Positions 18,844 to 27,043 of a stretch of 64,000 bases of DNA are shown here, in pieces. A model generated the notes under the pieces. The model did no database searches. It had not been told where the DNA came from and was given only the letters and a program-made list of their open reading frames with translations. Location: positions 44,869 through 108,868 of the forward strand of contig CADALE010000008.1 in the NCBI GenBank assembly GCA_902788705.1, written 5' to 3'. The position numbers and the translations under genes were made by a program. The stretch comes from an uncultured Coriobacteriaceae bacterium. Lineage in GTDB: Bacteria; Actinomycetota; Coriobacteriia; Coriobacteriales; Atopobiaceae. Each line of letters starts with the position of its first letter. The first letter of the stretch is position 1.

Positions 18844-19821
18844 CTATGCACGAAGTAGCAGGGAACCAAGCGTGGTGAGGTGACGCTTCTGGCCACCGCG
18901 CTTTGACACCACGCCTGCCTCCTCGAGCGCCTGAAGCTCGCGAGTCCAGGTTGACTGCGACGAGCCATAGGCTTCTACCAGCTCTTTTGGCCCAACCGAC
19001 TCGTGCGTGGCAAGGTAGGCAAGCACCTTTTCACCACGGGCACTAAGCGCTATGGCGGGCGTGGTGGGTGTAGGTGCCGCAACCTGCGGAACTGGGCTGG
19101 CTGGTATGGTTGGGGCAGCTGCTGCGATACCAGCCGTGGGGATGTCTACTTGGGACGCGGACATCATAGGCGCGGCCTGCGCACCAAAGCCGTCAGCGCT
19201 GGTGATAACCTGCGGCGATGTTGAAAGGTTGGGGTGCGGCGCGCGCGACCCCATCGAGATGGTGACGATGGTGCCGCCGGAGATGTTGTCCTCGATGACG
19301 AGCGAGCCGCCCTTGTCTAGCAGGTATTGGCGGGCATAGGGCAGCCCAGACCCAACGCCGCGGATGTAGCGCTTCATCTCGTCGGTGGCTGACGTGGTGC
19401 CGTACTCGAGGGCGCGCTCCTTCTCCTTGATTCCGGGGCCCTGGTCGGCGAAGCGGATGGTGTTGCCGTCGTCGAGGATTGAGATGGCCGGCTCGATGAA
19501 GTAGGCGTGGATGAGGTTCTCAACCACCTCGCGGATGACCATGAAGGGGATGGATCCGCCCTGCTCATGGCTGAGTCGCGTGACCTCTGAGGTGATTTCC
19601 TCGAGGTAGGAGCGTACGTCGGTGGGATCGATGATGATGACGCGCGGCGCTGCGGCAGCGTCGTCGTACACGGCGATGCGCGCCGCATAGTGGGCTCGGT
19701 CAAGCAGCCCAGCTCGCTCGGTACCCTGCTCTGCGTCCTGACCCGCGGCGTCGCCATGCGCGGAGGCACCACGCTCACGCGAGGCATCCTCCTCGACGAA
19801 GGGGTAGAACGCGTGTGACAT
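18844..19821 (-). CDS. GHKL-type ATPase fused to C-terminal winged helix
   Basis: The 325-residue product starts at ATG 19821 (MSHAFYPFVEED). Residues about 60-195 form a histidine-kinase-like ATPase fold: N box IREVVENLIHAY, G1 box FADQGPGI, G2 box GVGSGLPYARQYL. No phospho-acceptor histidine domain is present, so it is not an ordinary sensor kinase; it is nearer the anti-sigma/serine-kinase ATPases. A Pro/Ala/Thr linker (about 195-255) leads to a winged helix (about 258-325; KVLAYLATHESVGPKELVEA, then STWTRELQALEEAGVV). It is predicted to bind DNA in an ATP-dependent way. Its place between dnaA and the candidate origin suggests a replication-linked role. The function is unknown. Confidence 0.75.
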   Translation of the reverse strand: MSHAFYPFVEEDASRERGASAHGDAAGQDAEQGTERAGLLDRAHYAARIAVYDDAAAAPRVIIIDPTDVRSYLEEITSEVTRLSHEQGGSIPFMVIREVVENLIHAYFIEPAISILDDGNTIRFADQGPGIKEKERALEYGTTSATDEMKRYIRGVGSGLPYARQYLLDKGGSLVIEDNISGGTIVTISMGSRAPHPNLSTSPQVITSADGFGAQAAPMMSASQVDIPTAGIAAAAPTIPASPVPQVAAPTPTTPAIALSARGEKVLAYLATHESVGPKELVEAYGSSQSTWTRELQALEEAGVVSKRGGQKRHLTTLGSLLLRA

Positions 19822-20098
19822 GGCACCTCCTCATTCAACATGATTTCATCCAGTGTTGAAATCTTTCAAAACATTCATGCAAGCGAATGAAAGTTTTCAA
19901 CAAGCGGTGAATATTTGTTAATAACTGCTGAAACGCACTTGCAAGTGCGAGAGAATCATAGCATCCACAGCAAAACTTTGCAGTGCTTGCATGAAAGATT
20001 GCAGAGGCCATTGCATGAGAGGGCGCATAATTTCCCACTTAAGAGAGGCCTTCTCTGGGAATCAAAACACTGATGAGCCCAATTTCTGTGAATCCGTT
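19822..20098. other. Candidate chromosomal replication origin (oriC)
   Basis: This AT-rich stretch lies at the point where gene direction switches from minus to plus. Box-like nonamers are dense: CATTCAACA (19832-19840), TGTTGAAAT (19854-19862) and TTTTCAACA (19894-19902), with the partly matching GCATCCACA near 19961. An AT-rich segment (AATATTTGTTAATAA) at about 19910-19924 could be an unwinding element. A direct repeat of CATTCATGC-like words follows. It is inferred from position and motifs only. Confidence 0.5.
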
Positions 20099-20164
20099 CG
20101 TACATCTGTGACGTTTCGTGTTTTGAATCCTGCGGGTTTATGTGGGAAATGTCTCAGATGTACG
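20099..20164 (+). repeat. Dispersed palindromic repeat, copy 2
   Basis: The arms 20099-20117 and 20146-20164 match copy 1, with two mismatches in the stem; the loop keeps GTGTTTTGAATCCTGCGGG. Similarity extends about 25 nt to the left (TGATGAG and TGTGAATCC), so the unit is longer than the palindrome. The rest of the gap to 20453 shows nothing recognisable. Confidence 0.8.
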
Positions 20165-20453
20165 ATTGAAAATGGCGAAGTGAGATACACCCGCAGGGTG
20201 ACTGCCCCAATTGGAGGGCATATATGACCTTACGGCGCTTGCAAGGGCTAATTTGGGCCTCTCACGGAAGAGGTACGAGAGGCGTTGTTGCCAAGGGGGC
20301 CTCGTAGGTTTTGCGATTTGAACCCGTGACGTGTGGGTTGTCGCAGCGAAGCGCGGGATGAGCGAACAGACGGTATTGCCTCCAACTGAGCGTCAAATCG
20401 CGGTGCCTCACGTGCCAAGCTCACATATTTTGTGCGCTTTACCAGTAAATTTG

Positions 20454-20483
20454 TTGACAGGAGACGAGCTTCACTACTACAAT
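20454..20483 (+). promoter_or_regulatory. Promoter of rpmH operon
   Basis: TTGACA (20454-20459), an 18-nt spacer and TACAAT (20478-20483) form a near-consensus housekeeping promoter 62 nt upstream of the rpmH start. Confidence 0.85.
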
Positions 20484-20544
20484 CTTGAAGCTCAATGCTA
20501 TAGGCGCACCACCGGGTGCTCGTTGCCCTCAGGAGGACTGAACT

Positions 20545-20679
20545 ATGAAGCGTACGTACCAGCCCAACAAGCGTAAGCGCGCCGTCACCCACGGCTTCCG
20601 CGCTCGTATGGCCACCAAGGGCGGCCGTGCTGTCCTCGCCCGTCGCCGCGCCAAGGGCCGCAAGCGCCTCACCGTCTAG
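20545..20679 (+). CDS. rpmH: 50S ribosomal protein L34
   Basis: A 44-residue, highly basic protein ([19 protein letters not shown] at the start, then [20 protein letters not shown]) that is the standard L34. AGGAGG lies nine nt before the ATG, and a strong promoter is upstream. It opens the rpmH-rnpA-yidD-yidC-jag run, reading away from dnaA. rnpA follows after 8 nt. Confidence 0.98.
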   Translation: MKRTYQPNKRKRAVTHGFRARMATKGGRAVLARRRAKGRKRLTV

Positions 20680-20687
20680 GATCAGGT

Positions 20688-21008
20688 ATGGAGACCATCA
20701 AATCCAAGCAGGAGTTTGAGACGGTCTTCACTGGTGGGAAGCGTGCGAGCCACAACCTCGTGCGCATAACGGTGCTTAAGGTTGACGAAGGCGACCCGGG
20801 AAAGGTCGCCTTCGTTGCGCCTAGGAGGCTTGGGAACGCAGTGTTCCGTAACCGGTGCAAGAGGGTTCTGCGCGAGGCCGCACGCGAGTGCAACCTTCCG
20901 CGCGACGGCCACAAGGTGATCCTCATGGCTACGCGCAGCACGCATGACGCTCATCCAACGCAGGTTGCCACGGCGCTCACAAGCCTGCTTCAGCGCTTTG
21001 GTGCATGA
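20688..21008 (+). CDS. rnpA: Ribonuclease P protein component
   Basis: The protein subunit of RNase P, which matures tRNA 5' ends with the RnpB RNA. It has 106 residues. The family motif is clear as [19 protein letters not shown] (about 48-66). The start ATG 20688 follows GGATCAGGT, a modest ribosome site; coupling to rpmH (8-nt gap) is likely. The yidD start is 2 nt after its stop codon begins the gap. Confidence 0.95.
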   Translation: METIKSKQEFETVFTGGKRASHNLVRITVLKVDEGDPGKVAFVAPRRLGNAVFRNRCKRVLREAARECNLPRDGHKVILMATRSTHDAHPTQVATALTSLLQRFGA

Positions 21009-21009
21009 C

Positions 21010-21252
21010 ATGGCGTCAACGCCAAACATCCAGGAGCGTGGCGCGCGCGGCTTCTGCCTTCGGGCAATCCGGTGGTATCAGCGCGTCGTCTCCCCGCTGC
21101 TTGGCCCCCACTGCATCTACACCCCCACCTGCTCGGAATATACGTTCCAAGCCATCCAGAAGTATGGCATCGCAAAGGGTATCTGGCTCGGCATACGGCG
21201 CATAGCACGGTGCCACCCGTTTCACGAGGGTGGCTACGACCCCGTACCGTAG
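21010..21252 (+). CDS. yidD: Membrane protein insertion efficiency factor YidD
   Basis: An 80-residue protein with the YidD signature: [20 protein letters not shown], then [12 protein letters not shown], then [16 protein letters not shown]. All conserved cysteines and the CHPF/GGYDPVP end are present. ATG 21010 directly follows the rnpA stop (TGA, then one base), so it probably depends on coupling. The longer open frame overlaps rnpA and is not needed. It assists YidC, encoded next. Confidence 0.95.
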   Translation: MASTPNIQERGARGFCLRAIRWYQRVVSPLLGPHCIYTPTCSEYTFQAIQKYGIAKGIWLGIRRIARCHPFHEGGYDPVP

Positions 21253-21282
21253 GCCAGCGCAGCTCGCAAGTACGGAGGAACC

Positions 21283-22050
21283 ATGTGGGATTGGTTTGTT
21301 AACTTCCTTACGCAGGTCCTTGAGTTTCTCGCTGAGTTCAGCGGTGACTGGGGCCTTGCCGTCATCATCCTGACGGTCATCATCCGACTGCTCATCATGC
21401 CGCTGATGACGCACTCCACGGCGTCCACCGCCCGCATGCAGGCGCTGCAGCCGCTGCTTCAGGAGATGCAGGAAAAGTACGCTGACGACCCACAGCGCCT
21501 CAACGAGGAGATGCGCAAGTTCCAGGCCGAGCACAACTTCAACCCGCTGGGCGGCTGCCTGCCCATGTTCCTGCAGATGCCGGTCTTCTTCGCACTGTTC
21601 ACCGTGGCGCGCAACGTGCCTGCCACGGCCAGCTTCTACAACATCATCCCGAGGCTCTCTTACTCGGTTGCCGAGGCCATATCTATCCTTGGTATGGGCG
21701 GCGCGCTGGTGTACATCATCTTTGACATCGCCTTCGGCATCCTTACCTTCGTACCGATGGTTATCAACTCGCGCAGCATGACCGACGACGCCCAGCGTCA
21801 GCAGTCGCTGGTTACGGGCATCGTGATGGGTGCCATGATGGTGTGGTTTGGCCTGCAGGTGCCCGCCGCCGTCCTTCTGTACTACGATACCTCCGCCATC
21901 TGGCAGGTTGTCCAGCAGCAGCTGGTCACCAACCGCGTGATGGAGAAGGTCAAGGCCGAGGAGGCCGAGCGACTGGCATCGCGTCCCGCCGCAAGCACGG
22001 TCGAGGTCGTGCGCCGCGAGCGCAAGCCGCGTCCCAAGAAGAAGTCCTAA
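21283..22050 (+). CDS. yidC: YidC/Oxa1 family membrane insertase
   Basis: It inserts and folds inner-membrane proteins, with or without SecYEG. The product has 255 residues, the short Gram-positive form without the large periplasmic domain of E. coli. ATG 21283 (MWDWFVNFLTQVLEF) follows ACGGAGGAA. The conserved first helix is GLAVIILTVIIRLLIMPL, containing the hydrophilic-groove Arg; the next block is KYADDPQRLNEEMRKF and then NPLGGCLPMFLQMPVFFAL. The C-terminus is basic (RRERKPRPKKKS). It does not start with a lipobox. Confidence 0.96.
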   Translation: MWDWFVNFLTQVLEFLAEFSGDWGLAVIILTVIIRLLIMPLMTHSTASTARMQALQPLLQEMQEKYADDPQRLNEEMRKFQAEHNFNPLGGCLPMFLQMPVFFALFTVARNVPATASFYNIIPRLSYSVAEAISILGMGGALVYIIFDIAFGILTFVPMVINSRSMTDDAQRQQSLVTGIVMGAMMVWFGLQVPAAVLLYYDTSAIWQVVQQQLVTNRVMEKVKAEEAERLASRPAASTVEVVRRERKPRPKKKS

Positions 22051-22122
22051 GAATTAGGTCGCACGTCCTTGCGCACGGGTACCAAGTGCCCGTGCGCCTT
22101 TGTATAACTGTTGGAGGTTTCC

Positions 22123-22701
22123 ATGGATGACGATCAGATGCTCGTTGAAGAGCCCGTGGCCGCGGCAAACGCCGCGCAAGAGGACGAGTTTGACGCAGTT
22201 GCCAAACGCTTCGAGGAAGGTACGCTTACCGATGCTGACCTCGACCTCATTGCCGACACGGCCATCACCTACATCCGCGAGCTGCTGGCCTTCTTTGGCG
22301 AGGACCGCGTGACGGTGGACGAGTACGAGGGCGACGAGGGCGAGCTTATCCTGGACATCAGCGGCGGCGACCTTGCGGTGCTCATCGGTCGCCATGGCCG
22401 CACGCTCGACGCGCTGCAGATGGTGGTGTCGTCCTTCATGTCCAACCGCATGCATTTCCACTATCCGCTGATGGTGGACGTCGAGGGTTACAAGACCCGT
22501 CGCAAGGAAAAGCTTGAGTCGCTGGCCCGTAGCGCTGCGGCCCGCGTCAAGCGCCAGCACGCCGCGGTGAAGCTCTCCCCCATGAATGCCTACGAGCGTC
22601 GCATCGTGCACCTGGCCCTGCTGGACGACGTGGACGTGACCACCCACTCCGAGGGCGAGGATCCCGACCGTCGCGTGGTCATCACCTACGTGCGCAACTA
22701 G
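22123..22701 (+). CDS. jag: Jag/KhpB-type RNA-binding protein (KH-R3H)
   Basis: The start ATG at 22123 has GGAGG nine nt upstream; the longer frame from 22111 would begin at a TTG inside that site. The product has 192 residues: an acidic N-terminal segment (1-30), a KH domain (about 45-120, GRHGRTLDALQ as the GxxG-type loop) and an R3H domain (about 130-190, ending SPMNAYERRIVHLAL). It is an RNA-binding protein that acts with KhpA in Gram-positive cell-division or elongation control. It follows yidC in the usual order and is closed by a strong terminator. Confidence 0.93.
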   Translation: MDDDQMLVEEPVAAANAAQEDEFDAVAKRFEEGTLTDADLDLIADTAITYIRELLAFFGEDRVTVDEYEGDEGELILDISGGDLAVLIGRHGRTLDALQMVVSSFMSNRMHFHYPLMVDVEGYKTRRKEKLESLARSAAARVKRQHAAVKLSPMNAYERRIVHLALLDDVDVTTHSEGEDPDRRVVITYVRN

Positions 22702-22723
22702 CGCGCACAGCAACGTGCACTGC

Positions 22724-22754
22724 AAGGGGAGGCTGTTGCCAGCCTCCCCTTTTG
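22724..22754 (+). terminator. Intrinsic terminator after jag
   Basis: An 11-bp stem (AAGGGGAGGCT with its complement, loop GTTGCC) is followed by TTTTG, 23 nt after the jag stop. It ends the rpmH-jag run. Confidence 0.88.
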
Positions 22755-22798
22755 TATGACAGAATCTTTTGACACGAGGTTTTTTGGCAGGAGATGGC

Positions 22799-23548
22799 AT
22801 GGACGGAACGCCCTTTGACCGTGAGGAACTGGCGAACCAACTGATTGCGATGGCGCAAGGGTTTGGGATTGTCGTGGCGCCTGAGAGCGCTCAGGCGATG
22901 GTTCGTCACCTCGAGCTGGTAATAGAGCGCAACAAGGTGCTTAACCTTACGCGCATCGTTGATCCGCATCAGGGCGTGGTGCTGCACCTGCTTGACTCGC
23001 TGTTGCTGGCGCCATCGATTGTAAGTGCGCTTGGTGACGCATCTGACCTGCGCTTTATTGATATTGGCACCGGTGCGGGCTTTCCTGGGATACCGCTTTC
23101 GCTGCAGCTGGACATGCGTGGCACACTTATCGACTCGGTGGGCAAGAAGGTGCGCGCCGTAGAGGAGTTTGTGGAGGAGCTTGGGCTTAGACCGCGGCTA
23201 GACTGTCAAGCCGTGCGCGCAGAGGACCTTGCTCGTGCCAAGGCGGGCAGCTATGACGTGGTGACTGCCCGCGCCGTGGCGCGCCTGGCCACACTTGTGG
23301 AATACGCTTCTCCCCTTCTGAGGCGCGGCGGCGTGTTGGTGGTGTCAAAGGGCAACATCGAGCAGAAGGAGCTGGACGAGGGAACGTCTGCCGCGCGCAT
23401 CTGTGGCATGGAGCTTGTTTCACGTGAAACGTTGGAGTTGCCCGAGGAAGCCGGCCATCGTGAGATTCTTGTCTATCGAAAGGTTCGGAAGCCGTCGGTC
23501 AAGCTGCCGCGGGCCACGGGCATGGCGAAGAATCATCCACTTGCGTGA
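22799..23548 (+). CDS. rsmG: 16S rRNA (guanine-N7) methyltransferase RsmG
   Basis: This S-adenosylmethionine-dependent enzyme modifies G527 of 16S rRNA (E. coli numbering). The start is ATG 22799 (MDGTPFDREELANQ), after GCAGGAGA; the product has 249 residues. The family blocks are NLTRIVDPHQGVVLHLLDSL and the SAM-binding FIDIGTGAGFPGIPL, followed by TARAVARLATLVEYASP. A perfect parS site lies inside the 3' part of the gene (23416-23431) and is read as part of CFT/ETL-like codons without damage to the frame. It precedes parA and parB. Confidence 0.95.
   Translation: MDGTPFDREELANQLIAMAQGFGIVVAPESAQAMVRHLELVIERNKVLNLTRIVDPHQGVVLHLLDSLLLAPSIVSALGDASDLRFIDIGTGAGFPGIPLSLQLDMRGTLIDSVGKKVRAVEEFVEELGLRPRLDCQAVRAEDLARAKAGSYDVVTARAVARLATLVEYASPLLRRGGVLVVSKGNIEQKELDEGTSAARICGMELVSRETLELPEEAGHREILVYRKVRKPSVKLPRATGMAKNHPLA
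23416..23431. promoter_or_regulatory. parS centromere site inside rsmG
   Basis: TGTTTCACGTGAAACG is a 15/16 match to the universal parS consensus TGTTTCACGTGAAACA; the central 14 bases form a perfect palindrome. ParB from the adjacent gene should bind here. Confidence 0.93.
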
Positions 23549-23639
23549 TAGTTGCGAGGCACGGTGGGCGGGTGGCGGCTTTACTCGGAGCACACGTTCC
23601 ACGTGACATCAACCCCACACTCCATCTCTTGATGAGGCC

Positions 23640-23655
23640 TGTTTCACGTGAAACG
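23640..23655. promoter_or_regulatory. parS centromere site upstream of parA
   Basis: The same 16-mer (TGTTTCACGTGAAACG) recurs 224 nt to the right, in the rsmG-parA gap, about 60 nt before the parA start. It may also affect parA expression. Confidence 0.93.
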
Positions 23656-23715
23656 TTGGGGGTACAATACTGTCCGCCTTGCCAGATAGACTGAAAACGA
23701 ACTCAGGGAGGTATT

Positions 23716-24516
23716 GTGGGCTTTCAGGACGTGAAGCGTCATTTTCCGGACCGGGCCACCAACGTGATCGCGGTCATCAACCAAAAGGGTGGCGTGGGTA
23801 AGTCAACCACGGTGGTCAACCTGTCGGCCGCGCTGGGCGAGGGTGGCAAGAAGGTGCTGGTCGTGGACTTTGATCCGCAGGGCAACACCACCAGTGGCTA
23901 CGGCTTCGACAAGGGGTTGCTTGAGCATGACGTGTACGATGCGGTCATGAATGACTACCCTATCGAGAACCTGGTTGCCGAGACATGCATCCCTGGCGTG
24001 TTTCTCGTGCCGTCCACCATCCAGCTGGCGGGTGCCGAGGTCGAGCTGGTGTCGGTGATGGCGCGCGAGAGCGTGCTGAAGTACGTGCTTGAGGGCATCA
24101 AGGACCAGTTTGACTATGTGTTCATTGACTGCCCGCCGTCACTGGGCCTACTGACGGTAAATGCGCTGGTTGCGGCCACCTCGCTGCTCATTCCCATCCA
24201 ATGTGAGTTCTATGCGCTGGAAGGCGTGCAGCAGCTGCTTGAGTCGATGCGCATGGTAAAGAGCCGCCTCAACCCTGCCCTCGAGATATTTGGCGTGGTC
24301 ATGACCATGTACGACTCGCGCACCACGTTGTCGCGCGAGGTGGTAAGCAACGTGACCGAGTTCTTTGGCAAGAAGGTGTTCAAGACCGTGATTCCGCGCA
24401 ACGTGAAGCTGTCGGAGGCACCCAGCCACGGGCTGCCCATCACGCGCTATGCGCACATGAGCAAGGGATCGCTGGCATATTCGAAGCTTGCGCAGGAGGT
24501 GGTGCGCCGTGGCTAA
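23716..24516 (+). CDS. parA: Chromosome partitioning ATPase ParA/Soj
   Basis: This ATPase acts with ParB-parS to segregate origins and, in Soj-type systems, to tune DnaA. The product has 266 residues, starting at GTG 23716 ([10 protein letters not shown]) after AGGGAGG. The deviant Walker A is KGGVGKST (about 25-32), the A' region is [11 protein letters not shown], and Walker B is [12 protein letters not shown]. The last 8 nt overlap the parB start, so the two are translated together. Confidence 0.96.
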   Translation: MGFQDVKRHFPDRATNVIAVINQKGGVGKSTTVVNLSAALGEGGKKVLVVDFDPQGNTTSGYGFDKGLLEHDVYDAVMNDYPIENLVAETCIPGVFLVPSTIQLAGAEVELVSVMARESVLKYVLEGIKDQFDYVFIDCPPSLGLLTVNALVAATSLLIPIQCEFYALEGVQQLLESMRMVKSRLNPALEIFGVVMTMYDSRTTLSREVVSNVTEFFGKKVFKTVIPRNVKLSEAPSHGLPITRYAHMSKGSLAYSKLAQEVVRRG

Positions 24517-25399
24517 GCGTACGGGGCTTGGCAAGGGTCTGGGCTCGCTGATGGGCGAGGCAAACTATGACGCCGTAGCTGGCGATGCGTCGGCACCAAG
24601 CACCACGCTGCCGCTGGCTAGGCTGGTGCCCAACAAGGATCAGCCGCGAAAGAACTTCGACCCCGAACAGCTTGCCGAGCTGGCCGACTCGGTCAAGCGA
24701 AACGGAGTGCTGCAGCCCATCTTGGTGCGCAAGATGGGCGATAGGTACCAGATTGTGGCTGGCGAGCGTCGCTATCAGGCAGCGAAGCTTGCCGGGCTTG
24801 ACGAGGTGCCCGTGCTGATTCGCGAGATTAGCGACGATGAGGTGCTTCAGCTGGCGCTCATCGAAAACCTGCAGCGCTCTGACCTTGACCCCATCGATGA
24901 GGCCATGGGCTACAAGGCGTTGATCGAGACCCAGGGTATGACCCAGGAAGAGCTGGGAAGCATCCTGTCGAAGTCGCGTTCGGCCGTGGCAAACGCACTG
25001 CGCCTGCTTGACCTCCCGACCGAGGTGCAGGAGATGGTGACGAAGGGCCTTATTACGGCCGGACATGGACGCGCGATTCTGGCTGTTGCGGGCGACGATA
25101 ATCGCGTGCGACTTGCACAGAAGGTGGCGAAGGACCATCTGTCGGTACGTCAGACAGAAAACCTTGCTCCACTGTTTTCTGTCAGCGATGACGATAAGCC
25201 GCGTCGTGAGCCCACGCCGCAATCGTTCAAGCGTGCGGCGCGCCAGCTGCGCGTGGCGCTGGACACGGGCGTTCGGGTAACGCGCGTACGCAATCGCAAC
25301 AAGATTGAGATAGAGTTTGGTGACGAGGCCGACTTAGCGCGTCTGGTAACGCTGCTGAGCGGTGCTGAGGCCCCACAGGCAACCGACGAGGAGGCATGA
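24509..25399 (+). CDS. parB: Chromosome partitioning protein ParB/Spo0J
   Basis: A CTP-dependent DNA clamp loaded at parS. The start is GTG 24509 ([16 protein letters not shown]) with AGGAGG upstream, overlapping parA by 8 nt. The product has 296 residues. CTP-binding blocks are [13 protein letters not shown] (about 85-97) and [18 protein letters not shown]; the helix-turn-helix is [20 protein letters not shown]. The C-terminal dimer domain ends about residue 285. A small membrane-protein gene follows after 1 nt. Confidence 0.96.
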   Translation: MAKRTGLGKGLGSLMGEANYDAVAGDASAPSTTLPLARLVPNKDQPRKNFDPEQLAELADSVKRNGVLQPILVRKMGDRYQIVAGERRYQAAKLAGLDEVPVLIREISDDEVLQLALIENLQRSDLDPIDEAMGYKALIETQGMTQEELGSILSKSRSAVANALRLLDLPTEVQEMVTKGLITAGHGRAILAVAGDDNRVRLAQKVAKDHLSVRQTENLAPLFSVSDDDKPRREPTPQSFKRAARQLRVALDTGVRVTRVRNRNKIEIEFGDEADLARLVTLLSGAEAPQATDEEA

Positions 25400-25400
25400 C

Positions 25401-25649
25401 ATGAAGCGACTGAGGAACCAGCTGATTCTGGTGGCAGTGCTGGGAATCTCGTGCCTGGCGGTCTATGAGCTGATGCTGACCAAGGAGGCCAAGGAGTCGC
25501 TGAAGGGCGCCATGTCGTCTGTGAGTGGGTCGTACAGCCGCATCTCAGGCATCATCAGCAACCACATTGGCTTGGTGATGGAGGAGGAGACCCTCCCCAA
25601 CCGCGCCGACGCCCTGCGTCAGTGGGCCGAGATTGGCTACGGCGACTAA
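25401..25649 (+). CDS. Small single-span membrane protein downstream of parB
   Basis: An 82-residue product from ATG 25401, with GAGGAGG six nt upstream and only 1 nt after the parB stop, so it belongs to the parAB operon. It has one N-terminal hydrophobic helix (LILVAVLGISCLAVYELML, about 9-27) after a short basic start, then a soluble amphipathic region rich in Ser (ESLKGAMSSVSGSYSRIS). The layout recalls YtxH-type anchors, but no family is recognised. A role at the membrane next to chromosome partitioning is only suggested by position. Confidence 0.65.
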   Translation: MKRLRNQLILVAVLGISCLAVYELMLTKEAKESLKGAMSSVSGSYSRISGIISNHIGLVMEEETLPNRADALRQWAEIGYGD

Positions 25650-25687
25650 GGCAAAGAAGCGCGAGTTTCGGCTTTTGCCGGTGATAG

Positions 25688-25743
25688 ATGTGCCCCGACC
25701 TGGGACGCCATTCCTTGTAGTGGCAACCTAGGTCGGGGCACAT
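25688..25743. terminator. Long hairpin between convergent genes
   Basis: A 14-bp perfect inverted repeat (ATGTGCCCCGACCT) encloses 28 nt with a small inner stem. It lies between the parB operon and the minus-strand nuclease gene. It has no T run but is well placed as a two-way terminator. Confidence 0.55.
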
Positions 25744-25763
25744 CCGCAATGCAGGCAATCAGC

Positions 25764-26270
25764 CTACGCGAAGTCCTCCGGCGAGAGAGACTCGACAAAG
25801 TCGTGGAAGCGCTCGAGCTCGCGGTCCTTCTCGTCGCGCTCGACGCCCTGGAAGTTAGGCACGCTGGCAGCCTCGATCACGTGGTCATCGGCGTAGATGG
25901 GCGCATCCATGCGCACCGCAAGCGCGATGCCGTCGGAGGGACGGCAGTCAACGTTAAGGCGGCGGCCAAGCTCGTCAAGCAGGAAGAGCTGGGCAAAGAA
26001 GGTGGTTCCCTGCACATCGACGATGGCCACGCCCTCAAGCATGGCGCCAAGCGAGGTGATGGTGTTCTGCAGCAAGTCGTGCGTGAGCGGCCGCGCACGT
26101 GGGGTGTCGTCCAAGCCCATCGAGATGGCTGCAGCCTCCACGGGTCCGATGCGGATGGGCAGCTGGACGGCTGCCTTGCCCTCGGCCGGGCGATTGCGAA
26201 GCACGATGAGCGACGGCACCGGCCCGGCACCGACGGCAAGCGTTTGGATGTCCATGCGAACGAGGCCCAT
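25764..26270 (-). CDS. Bifunctional nuclease (BFN/DUF151) family protein
   Basis: The best start is ATG 26270 (MGLVRMDIQTLAVG), after AAGGAGTCGCT; the open frame upstream is not coding-like. The product has 168 residues. Family blocks include the LPIRIGPVEAAAI segment, then RPLTHDLLQNTI and DCRPSDGIALAVRMDAPIYA, which match DUF151 ('RPSDAIALALR...PIY'). Some plant and bacterial members have DNase/RNase activity; most bacterial ones are uncharacterised. It is a single gene between two gaps. Confidence 0.85.
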   Translation of the reverse strand: MGLVRMDIQTLAVGAGPVPSLIVLRNRPAEGKAAVQLPIRIGPVEAAAISMGLDDTPRARPLTHDLLQNTITSLGAMLEGVAIVDVQGTTFFAQLFLLDELGRRLNVDCRPSDGIALAVRMDAPIYADDHVIEAASVPNFQGVERDEKDRELERFHDFVESLSPEDFA

Positions 26271-26441
26271 AGCGACTCCTTGGCATCGTTGGTTGGTGGG
26301 GATATGGTACCTAGATATGGCCGAGATGCAAGTTTCCATTTGCGAACAGCACGCTGGTGGCATAATTGCGTGGTACCGTTGGTTGTTACGACGGTAATCG
26401 TGCAGGACGTGCGGCACACGCGCGTTGGCTGAGGGGGCGGC

Positions 26442-26888
26442 ATGGGACATCGCAAGCAGGGCGTTTCGGACGAGCTTGACCAGCTTTCCAGCGAGCTGGT
26501 GGGCATGGCGCTTGACCTTTTGGCCGACGGGGACGACGTGAACGTGCTGCTGGTGGTTGAGGATGCCCAGGGTGCGGTGGCAAGCTACGAGTTTGCCGAC
26601 GATGAGCCCGACGAGCTGCTTGAGGCTGCGCATGCGCAGGTTGGCCAGCTGGCGCGGCACCATGGCGACGCCGAGGCGGGCCTGTCCGATCCGCAGCGCT
26701 ATGCGCTGGTGTACGAGGGCATGGTGGCTGATGAGACGGGTGCCTATCAGGACGCGCTGATGCTTGAGTTTGGCGAGCGCGGCTGGCATGCGTACTCTGC
26801 GTACTCGCTGTATCAGGGCAAGGGCACAGGCGATGGGTTTGCTTGGACCGATCCTGCCCCGGCTGGCGAGGTGGAGCCGCTGCTGTAG
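26442..26888 (+). CDS. Conserved acidic protein of unknown function
   Basis: A 148-residue, acidic soluble protein from ATG 26442, with GAGGGGGC upstream as a weak ribosome site. Notable parts are the N-terminal helix LDQLSSELVGMALDLLADG, a QRYALVYEGMVADETG block and an aromatic stretch AYSAYSLYQGKG. No signal peptide or membrane segment is seen, and no family is recognised. It is the last chromosomal gene before the integrated element; the old tRNA terminator lies 70 nt beyond it. Confidence 0.65.
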   Translation: MGHRKQGVSDELDQLSSELVGMALDLLADGDDVNVLLVVEDAQGAVASYEFADDEPDELLEAAHAQVGQLARHHGDAEAGLSDPQRYALVYEGMVADETGAYQDALMLEFGERGWHAYSAYSLYQGKGTGDGFAWTDPAPAGEVEPLL

Positions 26889-26958
26889 GTGGATCCGCTG
26901 CTGTAGCTATGTGGCGGGAGTGCCCGGTGCAGGACCGCCGCGACTGCGGGTTATCGAC

Positions 26959-26986
26959 AAAAAAGACGCTTCCGTTTGGAAGCGTC
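26959..26986 (-). terminator. Original tRNA-Ala terminator, now cut off by the element
   Basis: The stem GACGCTTCC / GGAAGCGTC (loop of 4) is followed on the minus strand by TTTTTT. It lies 11 nt beyond the CCA end of the left att copy, where the minus-strand tRNA-Ala transcript would have ended before insertion. Confidence 0.7.
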
Positions 26987-26996
26987 CTCAAGATCA

Positions 26997-27043
26997 TGGT
27001 GGAGATGAAGGGGCTCGAACCCTCGGCCTCAGGCTTGCAAAGC
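26997..27043. repeat. attL: 47-bp copy of tRNA-Ala 3' half
   Basis: Identical over 47 bases to 34808-34854, after which the sequences diverge on both sides. It includes the CCA end and stops within the anticodon stem, where GCTT-GCA-AAGC forms the inverted core expected for integrase binding. Confidence 0.93.

Noticed and set aside
20248..20592. Frames in the gap upstream of rpmH
   Set aside because: They overlap the strong rpmH promoter and repeat copy 2 region, have no ribosome sites and match no family.
23594..23610. Third parS-like site (GTTCCACGTGAC)
   Set aside because: The palindrome is broken at several positions compared with the two perfect sites.
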